From NCBI RefSeq assembly GCF_029689945.1, contig NZ_CP121451.1, forward strand, positions 2,046,001 through 2,110,000: a stretch of 64,000 bases of DNA, in the 5' to 3' direction. Shown piece by piece: positions 51,318 to 61,649 of this stretch. Numbering within the stretch: position 1 is the stretch's first letter; each line of letters begins with the position of its first letter. The stretch comes from Paenibacillus amylolyticus. GTDB taxonomy: Bacteria; Bacillota; Bacilli; Paenibacillales; Paenibacillaceae. The position numbers and the translations under genes are program-made. The notes below the pieces were generated by a model, which had not been told where the DNA came from, searched no databases, and was given only the letters and a program-made list of their open reading frames with translations.

Positions 51318-52339
51318 AAAAAATTAAATGTGTGATCTGGGATTTGGACCATACCATTTGGAACGGAATTTTGCTGGAGGATGAACAGGTCACGCTGAAA
51401 GAAAACATTGTGGAGGTTATCCGTACGCTGGATGAACGAGGAATTCTGCAATCGATTGCCAGCCGTAACGATCATGAACTGGCGATGGCGAAATTGGAAG
51501 AATTCGGTCTGCGCGAATATTTTATCTATCCACAGATCAATTGGAATGCCAAATCCCGATCGGTGAAAACGATTGTGGAATCCATCAATATCGGCATGGA
51601 CACGATTGCCTTTATCGATGATCAGCCTTTTGAACGTGAGGAAGTATTATTCACTCACCCCGATGTCCTCTGTATCGATGCGATGGCCTATCTCGAATTA
51701 ACAGATATGGATGAGATGAAGCCCCGTTTCATCACCGAGGATTCTGCCTTGCGCAGAAAGATGTATATGAATGATATTGCCCGCAATGAGAAGGAGGAGG
51801 AATTCGACGGTACCCAGGATGAGTTCCTGGCCTCCCTTGGCATGATCTTCACGATCTCTGAAGTAAAGGAGGGGGATCTGCAGCGTGCAGAAGAACTGAC
51901 AGTCAGAACACATCAACTGAATGCCACAGGTTATACCTACTCTTACGAGGAACTCGATCAATTCCGGTACTCTCCACGCCATAAACTGCTGATTGCAGGA
52001 CTGGAGGACAAGTACGGTACGTATGGCAAAATCGGCCTGGCGCTGCTCGAATTAAATGACGAAGTGTGGACATTGAAACTGCTGCTGGTGTCCTGTCGCG
52101 TCATGTCCAGAGGAGCAGGTACATTGCTGCTGCATCATGTGATGCGCATGGCTAAGGAAGCGAATGTCCGCTTGCAGGCCGAGTTTGTATCAACAGATCG
52201 CAACCGTACGATGATGATCACTTACAAATTTGCCGGATTCCGTGAGATTGAGCAGAACGGAGATTTTTATTTGTTTGAAAGTGATCTAAGCATGATCCAG
52301 GATCAGCCTGCGTATGTGTCCATGGAAGTTATCGCGTAA
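51314..52339 (+). CDS. FkbH-like glyceryl-ACP synthase (HAD-GNAT fusion)
   Basis: A 341-residue FkbH-family enzyme that takes 1,3-bisphosphoglycerate, removes one phosphate and loads D-glyceryl onto the ACP. N-terminal HAD domain with the nucleophile motif WDLDHTIWNG and the AFIDDQPFER loop; C-terminal GNAT-like domain with the acyl-accepting Cys in LVSCRVMSRGAG. Its start shares four bases with the preceding stop, so the pathway is translationally coupled. It is the most diagnostic member of the set, showing that a hydroxylated (oxidised C3-derived) extender or starter is made. Confidence 0.92.
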   Translation: MKKIKCVIWDLDHTIWNGILLEDEQVTLKENIVEVIRTLDERGILQSIASRNDHELAMAKLEEFGLREYFIYPQINWNAKSRSVKTIVESINIGMDTIAFIDDQPFEREEVLFTHPDVLCIDAMAYLELTDMDEMKPRFITEDSALRRKMYMNDIARNEKEEEFDGTQDEFLASLGMIFTISEVKEGDLQRAEELTVRTHQLNATGYTYSYEELDQFRYSPRHKLLIAGLEDKYGTYGKIGLALLELNDEVWTLKLLLVSCRVMSRGAGTLLLHHVMRMAKEANVRLQAEFVSTDRNRTMMITYKFAGFREIEQNGDFYLFESDLSMIQDQPAYVSMEVIA

Positions 52340-52369
52340 ACCCAATCTAAGAGGCGAGGTGTGTAATCA

Positions 52370-53629
52370 ATGGAAAAAATAGCATTTTTATTTCCAGGGC
52401 AAGGTTCTCAATATGTAGGGATGATGAAAAACTTCTATGATCAGTACGAGATTGCAAGACAAACGTATGAAGAGGCCAACCATATTCTGGGCTTTGATTT
52501 GGCCAAATTGAGTTTTGAAGGCAGCCTGTTTGATCTGAACAAACCTTCCAATATGCAGCCGGCATTGTTGACTGCGAGTGTGGTTGCCTATCGTGTCTAC
52601 ATGGAGGAGATCGGGATCAACCCGCAATTCTGCGCAGGCCACAGCCTGGGTGAATATGCGGCTCTGGCATGCTCCGGTGCCATGACGTTCGGTGATGCTG
52701 TACGAATCACCAAACGACGCGGGGAATTGACGGAACTCATCGCAGATGAATCAGATGGAGCCATGACCATCATTGATGGTGCCGATGAGGAGATGATCCG
52801 CAGAGCCTGCGAGCAAGTGTCAACCGACACGGCTTGGTCTGCAATTTCCTGTTACAATGCTTCGAGCCAGTACGCCATATCCGGTCATCAGGATTCAATT
52901 GAACAAGTGGAATCCATCTTGTTGGATCAGGACGCCCAGACAACCCCGTTGATGATGAGTGCACCGTTCCATAGCCGCTTGATGGAACCTGCTGGTGAAC
53001 AGCTTGGGGTGGAACTTGCCAATTATCGTTTCCATCCATTTAAGTGGCCTGTCGTATCCAATGTTACGGCTACGCCGTACACGGAAGCCGGGCGAATTAC
53101 GGGACTGCTCCAAAGACAGTTGTCCCAACCAGTCAAGTGGGCCCAGACGATGCAATATCTCAAGAAGCATGGCGTTACGCTGACGATCGAACTTGGACCC
53201 AAAAATGTCCTGAGCGGGCTGGTAGAACTGGATAAGCTCGGCATGAAATCTTTTGCCTACGGACAGAAAGAGGACCGCAAAGCACTGAAAGAGCTGCTGG
53301 ATCAGGCGGTTGTATCCAGACCGAGACCAACGGTAGTCACCAAATGTATGGCCGCGGCTGTAGCTACGCCCAATCGGAATTGGGATCAGGAGGAATATCA
53401 AAAAGGAGTCGTTGAGCCCTATAAACAGATTCAACAGCTTCAAGAGGAGCTTGAGGCGGCGGATCAGGCCCCGACTGCGGAGCAGATGAAACAGTCGCTG
53501 AAGTGGCTCGGAACCATATTCGAAACCAAACAGGTAGAGCAGGAAGAACGGGAGGACTGGTTCCACCAGATTCTGGACGAGACGGGACAGTATTATTTGT
53601 GGAGTGACCTGAAAGTTCCTACGGCATAA
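52370..53629 (+). CDS. trans-acting acyltransferase
   Basis: A 419-residue free-standing malonyl-CoA:ACP acyltransferase-type protein. Motifs: PGQGSQYVGM near the N-terminus, nucleophile Ser in GHSLGEYAAL (about residue 91), and SAPFHSRLM with the catalytic His (about 200). It is about 100 residues longer than FabD, with a charged, helical C-terminal tail (from about 310). None of the six modules has an AT, so this enzyme must load them all, unless a second one exists outside the window. Because it lies right after the hydroxymalonyl-ACP genes it might also handle that unit, as ZmaF does in zwittermicin; specificity cannot be read with confidence. Confidence 0.88.
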   Translation: MEKIAFLFPGQGSQYVGMMKNFYDQYEIARQTYEEANHILGFDLAKLSFEGSLFDLNKPSNMQPALLTASVVAYRVYMEEIGINPQFCAGHSLGEYAALACSGAMTFGDAVRITKRRGELTELIADESDGAMTIIDGADEEMIRRACEQVSTDTAWSAISCYNASSQYAISGHQDSIEQVESILLDQDAQTTPLMMSAPFHSRLMEPAGEQLGVELANYRFHPFKWPVVSNVTATPYTEAGRITGLLQRQLSQPVKWAQTMQYLKKHGVTLTIELGPKNVLSGLVELDKLGMKSFAYGQKEDRKALKELLDQAVVSRPRPTVVTKCMAAAVATPNRNWDQEEYQKGVVEPYKQIQQLQEELEAADQAPTAEQMKQSLKWLGTIFETKQVEQEEREDWFHQILDETGQYYLWSDLKVPTA

Positions 53630-53650
53630 ACAAGCACGTGTACAACAATC

Positions 53651-53691
53651 AACCGGCATGGCAGGTGAGATCAACACTTGTTATGCCGGTT
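53651..53691 (+). other. Inverted repeat upstream of the NRPS gene
   Basis: AACCGGCAT (53651-53659) and ATGCCGGTT (53683-53691) form a perfect 9-bp stem with a 23-base loop. Only a weak T stretch follows. It lies in the 85-bp gap before the NRPS start and may be an attenuator or mRNA-processing structure. Confidence 0.5.
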
Positions 53692-53714
53692 TACTATGTA
53701 TCCGGGGTGAGATC

Positions 53715-56700
53715 ATGGATATCCATCTACTTAATGTTATGATGTCGAGTGATAAATTTAAGGAAGAACGATTGTATTGGCAGAAACAACTAGATGGCGA
53801 TATTCATATTGGAACGTTGTTTGATGGAATTCTGCAACCTGCGATACAGACAGGGGAACCCGACGTACAGGTTCTTTCCTTATCCTTTCCAGATGAACTG
53901 TCCGCAAGATTGATCCGCATGAGTGGGGATCAAATTTGGCGTTGTATATATTGCTCTTATCGGGATTTCAACATCTGATGTATCGTTATGATGGGCACCA
54001 AGATACGTTGCTGGGTATGCCCTTGACTCCAGAACAAGTCGAAGACTTTCGAAGTTCCCACTTGCTCGCAATACGTGGAAAAGTAGACGAGACAGCATCG
54101 TTCAGACAATTGGTATTACACACCAAAGCTCAAGTCATGTCAGCCCGAACGTACTGGCATTTTCCTTACGATAAGATGGCAGAGAAGCTGGGGCGGCTTC
54201 CCGAGGAGTGCGAGTTGAAAACCGTTTTGTATATGAAAGGCATCCATGATGAGCCTATTCTGAATGAAGGAACCCATTGTTCACTGGCATTTGATCGGGT
54301 AGATCAACGACTTCACATGACCCTCCGTTATGGTGCCATATCCCTTGAACCCAGCCAACCTGAGCGTTTATGTTCCCATTACATACGATTGCTGGAACAG
54401 ATAACAGCCCTACCAGACCAACCGCTATCCATGAGTCAGCTCCTTTCTCTGGAAGAGGAGCATGAAATCATGGAAAGATGGAACAGGAGCCCACATTTGT
54501 TCCTGCCGGAAGCTCGTTCTGTCTGTGCTCGATTTCTTGAACAAGTCAACAAAACCCCCAACCAGACTGCGGTTATAGAGGGAGATCGCCAGATTTCGTA
54601 TCAGTCCCTGGAGCAGCAATCCAATCAGCTTGCCCGTCTCCTGATTGCTTCCGGGGTGACTGCGGAAAGTCCGGTTCCCGTTATGATGCTAGGTTCCGTG
54701 GAGTTAATCATTACGATCCTGGCCGTGTTCAAAGCAGGAGGAACCTATATCCCTCTTCATCCGGAATATCCCATGGAGCGTATACGCCATATTTTATTGG
54801 AATCGGATGCCCGCATTGTTCTTACGGGGCGGTTGGAAACGAATGTACATCGGGCCTTAGAAGAGATGACATTGGCTATGCCCTCAGACTCGGGCATAGA
54901 AATGATGAAGCTGGATGCTGCGCCATGGAGAACACAAGATGGAAGTGGTCTAAGTTTCGTACCCGATATGAATGCTCTAGCCTACATTCTGTACACATCC
55001 GGCTCAACGGGTGAGCCCAAAGGGGTCGGCGTAGAGCAACGAAATCTGAGTGCATACGTGAACGCTTTTCAAGCCGAGTTTCAGCTACATTCAACAGACA
55101 AGGTGCTTCAACAAGCTGCGAGTACCTTTGATACGTATATGGAAGAAGTGTTTCCAGCATTAACTGCCGGGGCAACACTAGTTGTGGTTCAACGGGAACA
55201 ACTGCTGGATATCCACGGACTGGTGCAGTTGCTGGAGACACACAAGGTCACCCTAGTCAGCACCACACCTCATATCCTGAGGGAACTTAACCGGATGCCC
55301 AATCTTGCGAGTGTACGCACCTTTATCAGCGGTGGAGATGTATTGAAGATGGCGGATATTGGACATCTGCTCACCTATTCGAATGTATACAATACGTACG
55401 GCCCCACCGAGACGACAGTATGTGCACTCTATGAAAAGCTGTCATCAGAGACTGTTGATCCGATTCCAGTGGGACGCCCTATTCAGGGGTATTTTGTACA
55501 CATTGGAGATCGTCATGGACGAATGTTGCCCGTGGGCGTACCCGGAGAAATATGTATTTCAGGCAATGGGGTGTCTCGCGGATATATGGGATTGCAGGAA
55601 CTGACGGATCAGAAGTTTATTGAGTCACCGTTCGATGAAGGAGGGCGGATGTTTCGCACAGGAGATGTGGGAATGTGGACAGCGGAAGGCCGCGTGTTGT
55701 TTCTGGGAAGAATGGACAAGCAGGTTAAGGTCAGGGGTCATCGGATTGAATTGGCAGAAGTAGAGCGACATCTGAACCGTTACGGTCCGATTGACGAATG
55801 TGTTGTGCTGACGACCGGAGCCGAAGGTGAGAAGCTACTTACCGCTTATATTGTGGCCGATACGGAGCTGTATGTCATGGATATTCGCCAGTATCTGATG
55901 TCATTGTTGCCTGAATATATGCTGCCTTCAAAATATATTCAAATATCACATATGCCGCGAACGATCCACGGGAAGATCGACACACGAGAGTTATTAAATC
56001 AGAGACAGTCATTACATTTTGGCATCAACTATGCACCGCCCACGAGTGAACTGGAGCACCAACTGGTGCAGATTTGGGGAACGTTGCTGGAGATGGAACG
56101 GATCGGTATTGACGACGATTTCTTTCAGCTTGGCGGGCACTCCCTGCTTGTGATCCGAATGGAGGTTGAACTGGAGAGTCACGGTATTCGGGTCCTGCCC
56201 TCCATTTTGTATGACAATCCCACCATAAGGATGCTTGCAGCGGTTCTGGAAGAGAATCCCGAGCTTGCCGATTCATATGAGGGTGAAAATAACGGACAGG
56301 CATATGGCATGGTTAAGGTTAACAAGACGTCATCATCATTGGGCAGGGAGCATTCACAGCTAACCCATTCCGGTGGATATCAGCCTTTTAACGAAGTCTT
56401 TTTCAAATTATGCTTCTATAACTCTTTATTTCCCATTGTATTGCAACAGAACAAAAGCATACATCCGTTTTTCATCCATCATGTGGATGACTATCGATGG
56501 TCTGAGAATAAGCAATTTCTTGTGAATGGTTTCTTCTCCTGTCGCAAGGATACAGACATTCTGGATGATCTGGGCATTGGTTATGAAATGGTAAAAGCTA
56601 GCGAGGACATTATACAGGATGTCAATCAAGCGGTTCTGAATGCCAAACCGGTTATTATATGGGTTGACGTCTATTACACATCCATACGCAATGATACGTA

Positions 56701-57370
56701 TCTCAAAAAGCATATTCCACATACCTGGCTGGTATACGGTGCTGATCCAATCCAGGAGACGTTTACCGTGATGGAGCATAAGCATCATGATAACTTGTCG
56801 TATGAAGAACGAATTGTAAGTTATCAGGATCTGATGGATAGTTATCAGGGCTATATCGAGCATTTTAATATGGAAGATCACACCTTCTATACATTTTGGA
56901 ATAAGCATTATCCGGTGATACATCAAAGAGATGCGAGTTCGAAACAGTTGGAGGCTTACTGGAAGATCTACGTGGATCATATTGAAGAGCAACAGGCACG
57001 GGTGGAGAACAGTCTGGCCAGACTGGAAGAGAATGTGCCGCAGTTTGAGGCCGTTGTTCAGGATCAACATGTGTTGTCTTCCATAGCGGAGGATTGGGTC
57101 ATTTCGCTTCATAAATTGGTTAGTGCCAAAAAGGCAGAAGTATATCGTTGTGCCAATCTAACTGGCCCGGATTCCAGATTGACACATATTCGTGAGCGTA
57201 TTGTCATGGGGTGGAGTGACATTCGCGCAGTTCTGGCCAAGTATGTGCTTACTTCTTCATATAAGCCAACATCGTTTCATAAACTCCCTGAGATATACAG
57301 AAATATAAGTGTGCTCGAACGGGAGTATTACGATGAGTTGGTTAAATCTCACATGATGGGGAGGATCTGA
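53715..57370 (+). CDS. NRPS: half C - A (lysine-like) - PCP - BtrH-like acyltransferase domain (frame break at 53932)
   Basis: 1218 residues once repaired (one A added at AAA 53932-53934). Residues 1-250 resemble the second half of a condensation domain and lack HHxxxDG. The A domain (about 265-760) has YTSGSTGEPKG, YGPTETT and GRMDKQVKVRGHRIEL. By hand alignment to GrsA its specificity residues read D-T-E-S-I-G-T-V-C-K, close to the bacitracin lysine code D-A-E-S-I-G-S-V-C-K, so a basic residue is predicted. PCP Ser lies in LGGHSLL (about 805). The C-terminal 330 residues (from about 888) are not a thioesterase but match the BtrH pattern: a Cys in KLCFYNSLF, then VIIWVDVYY, HxxH and a following Asp, and a helical tail. 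It likely transfers the finished acyl chain to an amine or other acceptor. Confidence 0.78.
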
Positions 57371-57639
57371 ATGAGCGAAATCATGACATTGGAGACCCAA
57401 ATCATACAGGTCATCAATAAGGTTATGGAGTATGGAACGGATATTCAGATGCATCAAACCTGGGGGAGCTTGGTACGAATTCACTCGATTACATTAAAAT
57501 TGTGGTGGAGATGGAGAAAGCATTCAACATTGAAATAGACGATGACCAATTGGCATTTGTGCAAACGGATACCATAGCCGATTTCAGGGATTACCTGGTC
57601 AGCCTCATTGAAGGAGATTCGGAACATGAGCCGGACTAA
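57371..57639 (+). CDS. Discrete acyl carrier protein (frame break at 57472-57476)
   Basis: An 89-residue ACP once one G is added to the GGGGG run at 57472-57476: the repaired core reads GELGTNSLDYIKIVVEMEKAF with the phosphopantetheine Ser in TNSLDY. As given, the frame stops after about 55 residues. It follows the NRPS stop codon directly and overlaps the next gene by 14 bp. A free ACP next to BtrH-like proteins recalls the BtrI-BtrH partnership of butirosin, where an ACP-bound side chain is moved to an amine; the link here is inference. Confidence 0.75.
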
Positions 57640-58099
57640 ACGAATAGGACAGATCTGGTTCCGTCTTTCTATTCAATTACCCGTGGCTGCACTTGTCATC
57701 ATTGGATTAACTGTTACCGCATTATTGACGTTAGCCATGCAATTCCATACGACCTCCTATCTCCGCAGTGAGACGGCAACAGCAACGGCAGTTTCTGAAT
57801 CTCTGCAAGGGGAGGATCTCAAAGTGCACATTATAGCTGAATTTACAGAACAGCCTGTTACGGGGTTTCAGAAGGGCGACCCCTTGATCTGGTACACAGA
57901 GGAACAAGGCAAACGTTACGCTGCCCAGATTCTTGAGGTTAACCAGGACCCCACATCATCTACGACTCGAATTACAGCTGAAGGTGTATGGAATGAAGAG
58001 TTGGCGGAGCAGATGAAGTTATCCCATACAACCGAGTTCCCGATTGTGACCGAGGTACAATCCCAGAGCCAGACCGTACTTGAGAGCTGGATATCCTAG
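57626..58099 (+). CDS. Small membrane-anchored protein of unknown function
   Basis: 157 residues: a basic N-terminus, one transmembrane helix (about 17-40), then a soluble, probably external domain rich in beta strands ending in VQSQSQTVLESWIS. The layout (short anchor plus a beta-barrel-like segment such as GDPLIWYTEEQGKRYAAQILEV) resembles a shortened HlyD-type adaptor, which would fit its place directly before two ABC exporter genes, but I cannot prove homology. ATG 57626 follows AAGGAG and lies within the end of the ACP gene. Confidence 0.6.
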   Translation: MSRTKRIGQIWFRLSIQLPVAALVIIGLTVTALLTLAMQFHTTSYLRSETATATAVSESLQGEDLKVHIIAEFTEQPVTGFQKGDPLIWYTEEQGKRYAAQILEVNQDPTSSTTRITAEGVWNEELAEQMKLSHTTEFPIVTEVQSQSQTVLESWIS

Positions 58100-58110
58100 A
58101 GGAGGATGGC

Positions 58111-59855
58111 ATGGAGAATATTTCACTGAGCAAACGAATCCGTACATTCGCCAAACCTTACCGAATCAGCTTGATTACCATGTTGTTTTGCGAGCTAATC
58201 ATGGTGGTCGTGGATCTGATTGGACCGCTTATTTTTGCCATCTTGATCGACGAAGTATTTTATCACCGTAATCTTCATTTCTTCGGCTATGTTATTTTGA
58301 CTTATATTGCTTTGTATGTAGGTGTAAGGGCTCTAAGTTGGATCATCAAATCCATCTGGATCTATCTGAATGTTAAATTTCTGTTTGATATTCGAAAAAG
58401 TTTATTTGATCGCATTCTTCATTTCAAAGCATCTTACTTTCAGAAAGCCCAGACCGGTGATCTGGTCACACGTCTAACAAGAGACACGGATTCTGTCATG
58501 CAGTTAATAGAGTTAATCATTTTTCAGATGGCGGCTCCATTCACGAAATTGCTGGTGTCGTTTGTTTTTTTATTTTATCTCAATCCGTATATTGCCCTCG
58601 CCATGATGGTGCTGGTTCCGGTTTCGGTCTGGGTATCACAGTATTTCAATCGCAAGATGACCAGGCAGCAGACCATTTTGCGTGGGAAATACGGTCATTT
58701 TGTCAGCTGGATGCTGGAGATGCTTCAAGGCATGAGAGATATTCGTTTGCTGGGGAGTGGCAGAAGGGTCACTACACTGTTCACGGGACAGAGCGCAGAC
58801 GTTATTCGTCTCGACAATCAGACAGAAGTCATGAAATGGATGTCTACCCGCTCTAATGCCTTTATTTTTTTGCTATCGGATCTGTGTATCTACGCCATTG
58901 CGGGTGTGCTGATTGTTCAGGGACAGCTTACGGCAGGAGCCTTTGTGGCTATTATGTCGTATCTGACCAAGAATAATCAGTCCATGATGATGATCTACGA
59001 GGCGGTTGTGAATCTTCCCAAGCTGACAGTCCAATCTCGCAAAGTCTTTGATCTTCTGGATGAAGAGACGGAGAGAAACGGTGGTCAATCGGAAGTGGAG
59101 ATGGAAACTGGGGAGACGTCATTCGAGCAAGTGAGATTTCGGTATGAGGAACAGGGTCCCTATGTGCTGGACGGTCTCACCCTGGAGATCGGTGCCCATG
59201 AATCTGTTGCGCTTGTAGGTAAGAGTGGCTCGGGCAAAACAACAATTGTGAACATGCTGCTCGGTTTCTACACCCCGGAGGAAGGGCAGATACGAATTGG
59301 CGGCAGGCCCATCGATGACTATTCTCTGTCTCGACTGCGCAAGAGAGTAGGCATTGTGCAGCAGGAAGCCATTCTGTTCCATGAAACCATCCGTTACAAT
59401 CTGATGCTTGGCAGCGCCCACGCGGATGATGATCAATTGCTGGAGGCATGTGATCAGGCCTATATTGGAGACTTTATCCGTTCTCTTCCTCAAGGTCTGG
59501 ACACCGTTATTGGGGCAGGGGGAACGGAGTTCTCCGGTGGACAAAGCAGCGTCTGTCCATCGCCCGCATTTTTCTGAAGCAACCCAAATTAATTATATTC
59601 GACGAAGCCACTTCCGCTTTGGATTATGAAGCTGAACAAGCGGTCCAGCATTCCTGGCAGCAATTGAGCAAGGATCGTGCTTCGATTGTCATCGCCCATC
59701 GCTTATCCTCCATCCTGAATGCTGATCGGGTTGCTGTTGTACATCAGGGACGCATTGTGGCTACAGGCACGCATGGATATCTGCTGGAGCATAGTGAGCA
59801 CTACCGCGAGTTATTTGCAGAAGATTTCATCCGGAAGGAGGGACTGATGTCGTGA
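58111..59855 (+). CDS. ABC exporter half-transporter 1 (frame break at 59543-59545)
   Basis: 581 residues once repaired: six transmembrane helices (about 20-300) and an ATPase domain with Walker A GKSGSGKTT, Q-loop IVQQEAILFHE and FSGGQ signature. The frame breaks right inside the signature; adding one A to AAA 59543-59545 gives SGGQKQRLSIARIF followed by Walker B LIIFDEATSALD and switch His in IAHRLS. MdlB/BmrA-type. It starts after GAGGAGG and overlaps the next exporter gene by four bases (GTGA), so the two probably make a heterodimer exporting the product. Confidence 0.85.
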
Positions 59856-61617
59856 CGAAGACACCGTCAACCTCCCGGTATGCGCTCTTTAAACAGATTA
59901 AGCCATATATCAAAAATGCGAATCGTCAAATCTTCATTCTGGGTGCATTGAAATTGGCCCTGACTGCTATTGCGCTCATGATCCCTTATCTGTACAAGCT
60001 GCTCATTGATCATGTCATGGTTGGACGGGAGCTTGGCATGTTACCCTATATCCTTGCCGGATACCTGGGCTTATTTGCGTTGGAGACCACCGCTCTGGGT
60101 TTACAAACGCTGTTCAGCAACCGGTTATTAGGTCGGACCAAACTCGATTTGCAGCTGAACATGTGGAAAAGATTAGTGCGCATGAAGCCGACTTCATATG
60201 AGCGCTATAGTGCGGGAGATCTGAAGAATAGGCTGGATGGAGATGTCACACTGGTTAAAGACTTTATCTTTTTGCATCTGATTGATTATACGTTCAAATG
60301 GATCAGCGTAGGGGCGTATGTGGTTATTCTGTTATCGCTGAATTGGAAGATGGCTTTGCTGGGGTTTATTATGCTTCCCATTTCCTTTGTCATCAGTTCC
60401 CGCTTAGGCAAAAAAGCCAAAGTGCTGGTCTCTGAATTCCGCCAGACTACCGGAGAATATGAGACATGGATATCGAACAGCTTCAGACACTGGAAGGAAA
60501 TCAAGGCACTGAATATGCAACGCAAGGAATCCATCAAGTTTGTGGGATATTGGAAACGTTTTGGCAAAATCAAATTCCGACATCTGGCATATACCTATGC
60601 CAATGAGCTGTACTACACCTTTCAGGATGACTTTATTAATAAGATGAATCTTTATTTTATCGGCGGGTTGCTGATTTTTCAGGGAGAATTAACCATCGGG
60701 GACTGCTTGTCTTTCTGACATACTATCAACAGATGATTAACAACATTAATGAAATTAATGCCTCCAATGTTCAACTTCATGATGTGACACCTTCCATTGA
60801 ACGCATCGTTGAATTGCTGGAACTTCCCGTTGTGCCACAGAGAAAGCTCGGATTACAGCCAGCGTTCCAAGGGCATCTCGAATTCAAGAATGTTTCCTTT
60901 CGTTATCAGGAGAATCAAAGTGATGTCTTGCATGAGATTAATCTGAACATCCAGCCTGGTGATTATACAGCGATCGTAGGCAGAAGTGGTTCGGGTAAGA
61001 GCACGTTGATCAGACTTATTCTAGGGCAGAACGAAACACAGCAAGGGGTTATTCTCATTGACGGACAGCCCATTGGTGACTTGGGATCAGAATACCTGTA
61101 TCAGCATATTGGAGTAGTTATGCAGGAGAATGCCTTGTTCAGTATGTCCATCATGGATAATCTCAGACTTGTACAGCCACGGGCTACAGAAGAAGAGATA
61201 CGAGAGGTTTGCCGCATGGCTTTGCTGGATGATTTCATTGAAGAATTGCCTGACAAGTATACTACGGTTCTTGGTGAGTCAAGCATTAAGCTGTCCGGAG
61301 GCCAGAAGCAGCGTTTGGCGCTCGCCAGGGTACTGTTAACAAGACCCCGAATGCTTATTCTGGATGAAGCTACATCTGCACTGGATAATGACTCGGAACG
61401 CAAAATAAATGAGGTGATCCGCAGGATCGCACAGGATATGACGGTGCTTGTGATTGCGCATCGTTATTCAGCTATTCAGGATGCCAAGCAAGTCATTGTG
61501 CTCGATCAGGGCGAGATTGTTGCTACGGGCACTCATCTGGAACTGGCTGGTCGGCATGAGGTGTATGACACGCTGTTCAAGGAGCAGCGACAAGGTATCG
61601 GGTCAGCGGTCACCTGA
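59852..61617 (+). CDS. ABC exporter half-transporter 2 (frame break at 60698-60701)
   Basis: 588 residues once repaired: transmembrane domain (about 20-310), then an ATPase with Walker A GRSGSGKST, Q-loop VMQENALFS, signature LSGGQKQRLALARVL, Walker B MLILDEATSALD and switch His in IAHRYS, all intact. The frame breaks at GGGG 60698-60701; one G more restores TIGGLLVFLTYYQQMI in the fifth helix, the typical family sequence. GTG 59852 overlaps the stop of half-transporter 1. Likely self-resistance and export of the compound. Confidence 0.85.
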
Positions 61618-61649
61618 CGTAAACAGAATGATTCTAGGAGGTTAATGAC

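Noticed and set aside
52370..53629. FabD of primary fatty-acid synthesis
   Set aside because: It is about 100 residues longer than FabD, lies inside the AT-less PKS operon and has no fab neighbours.
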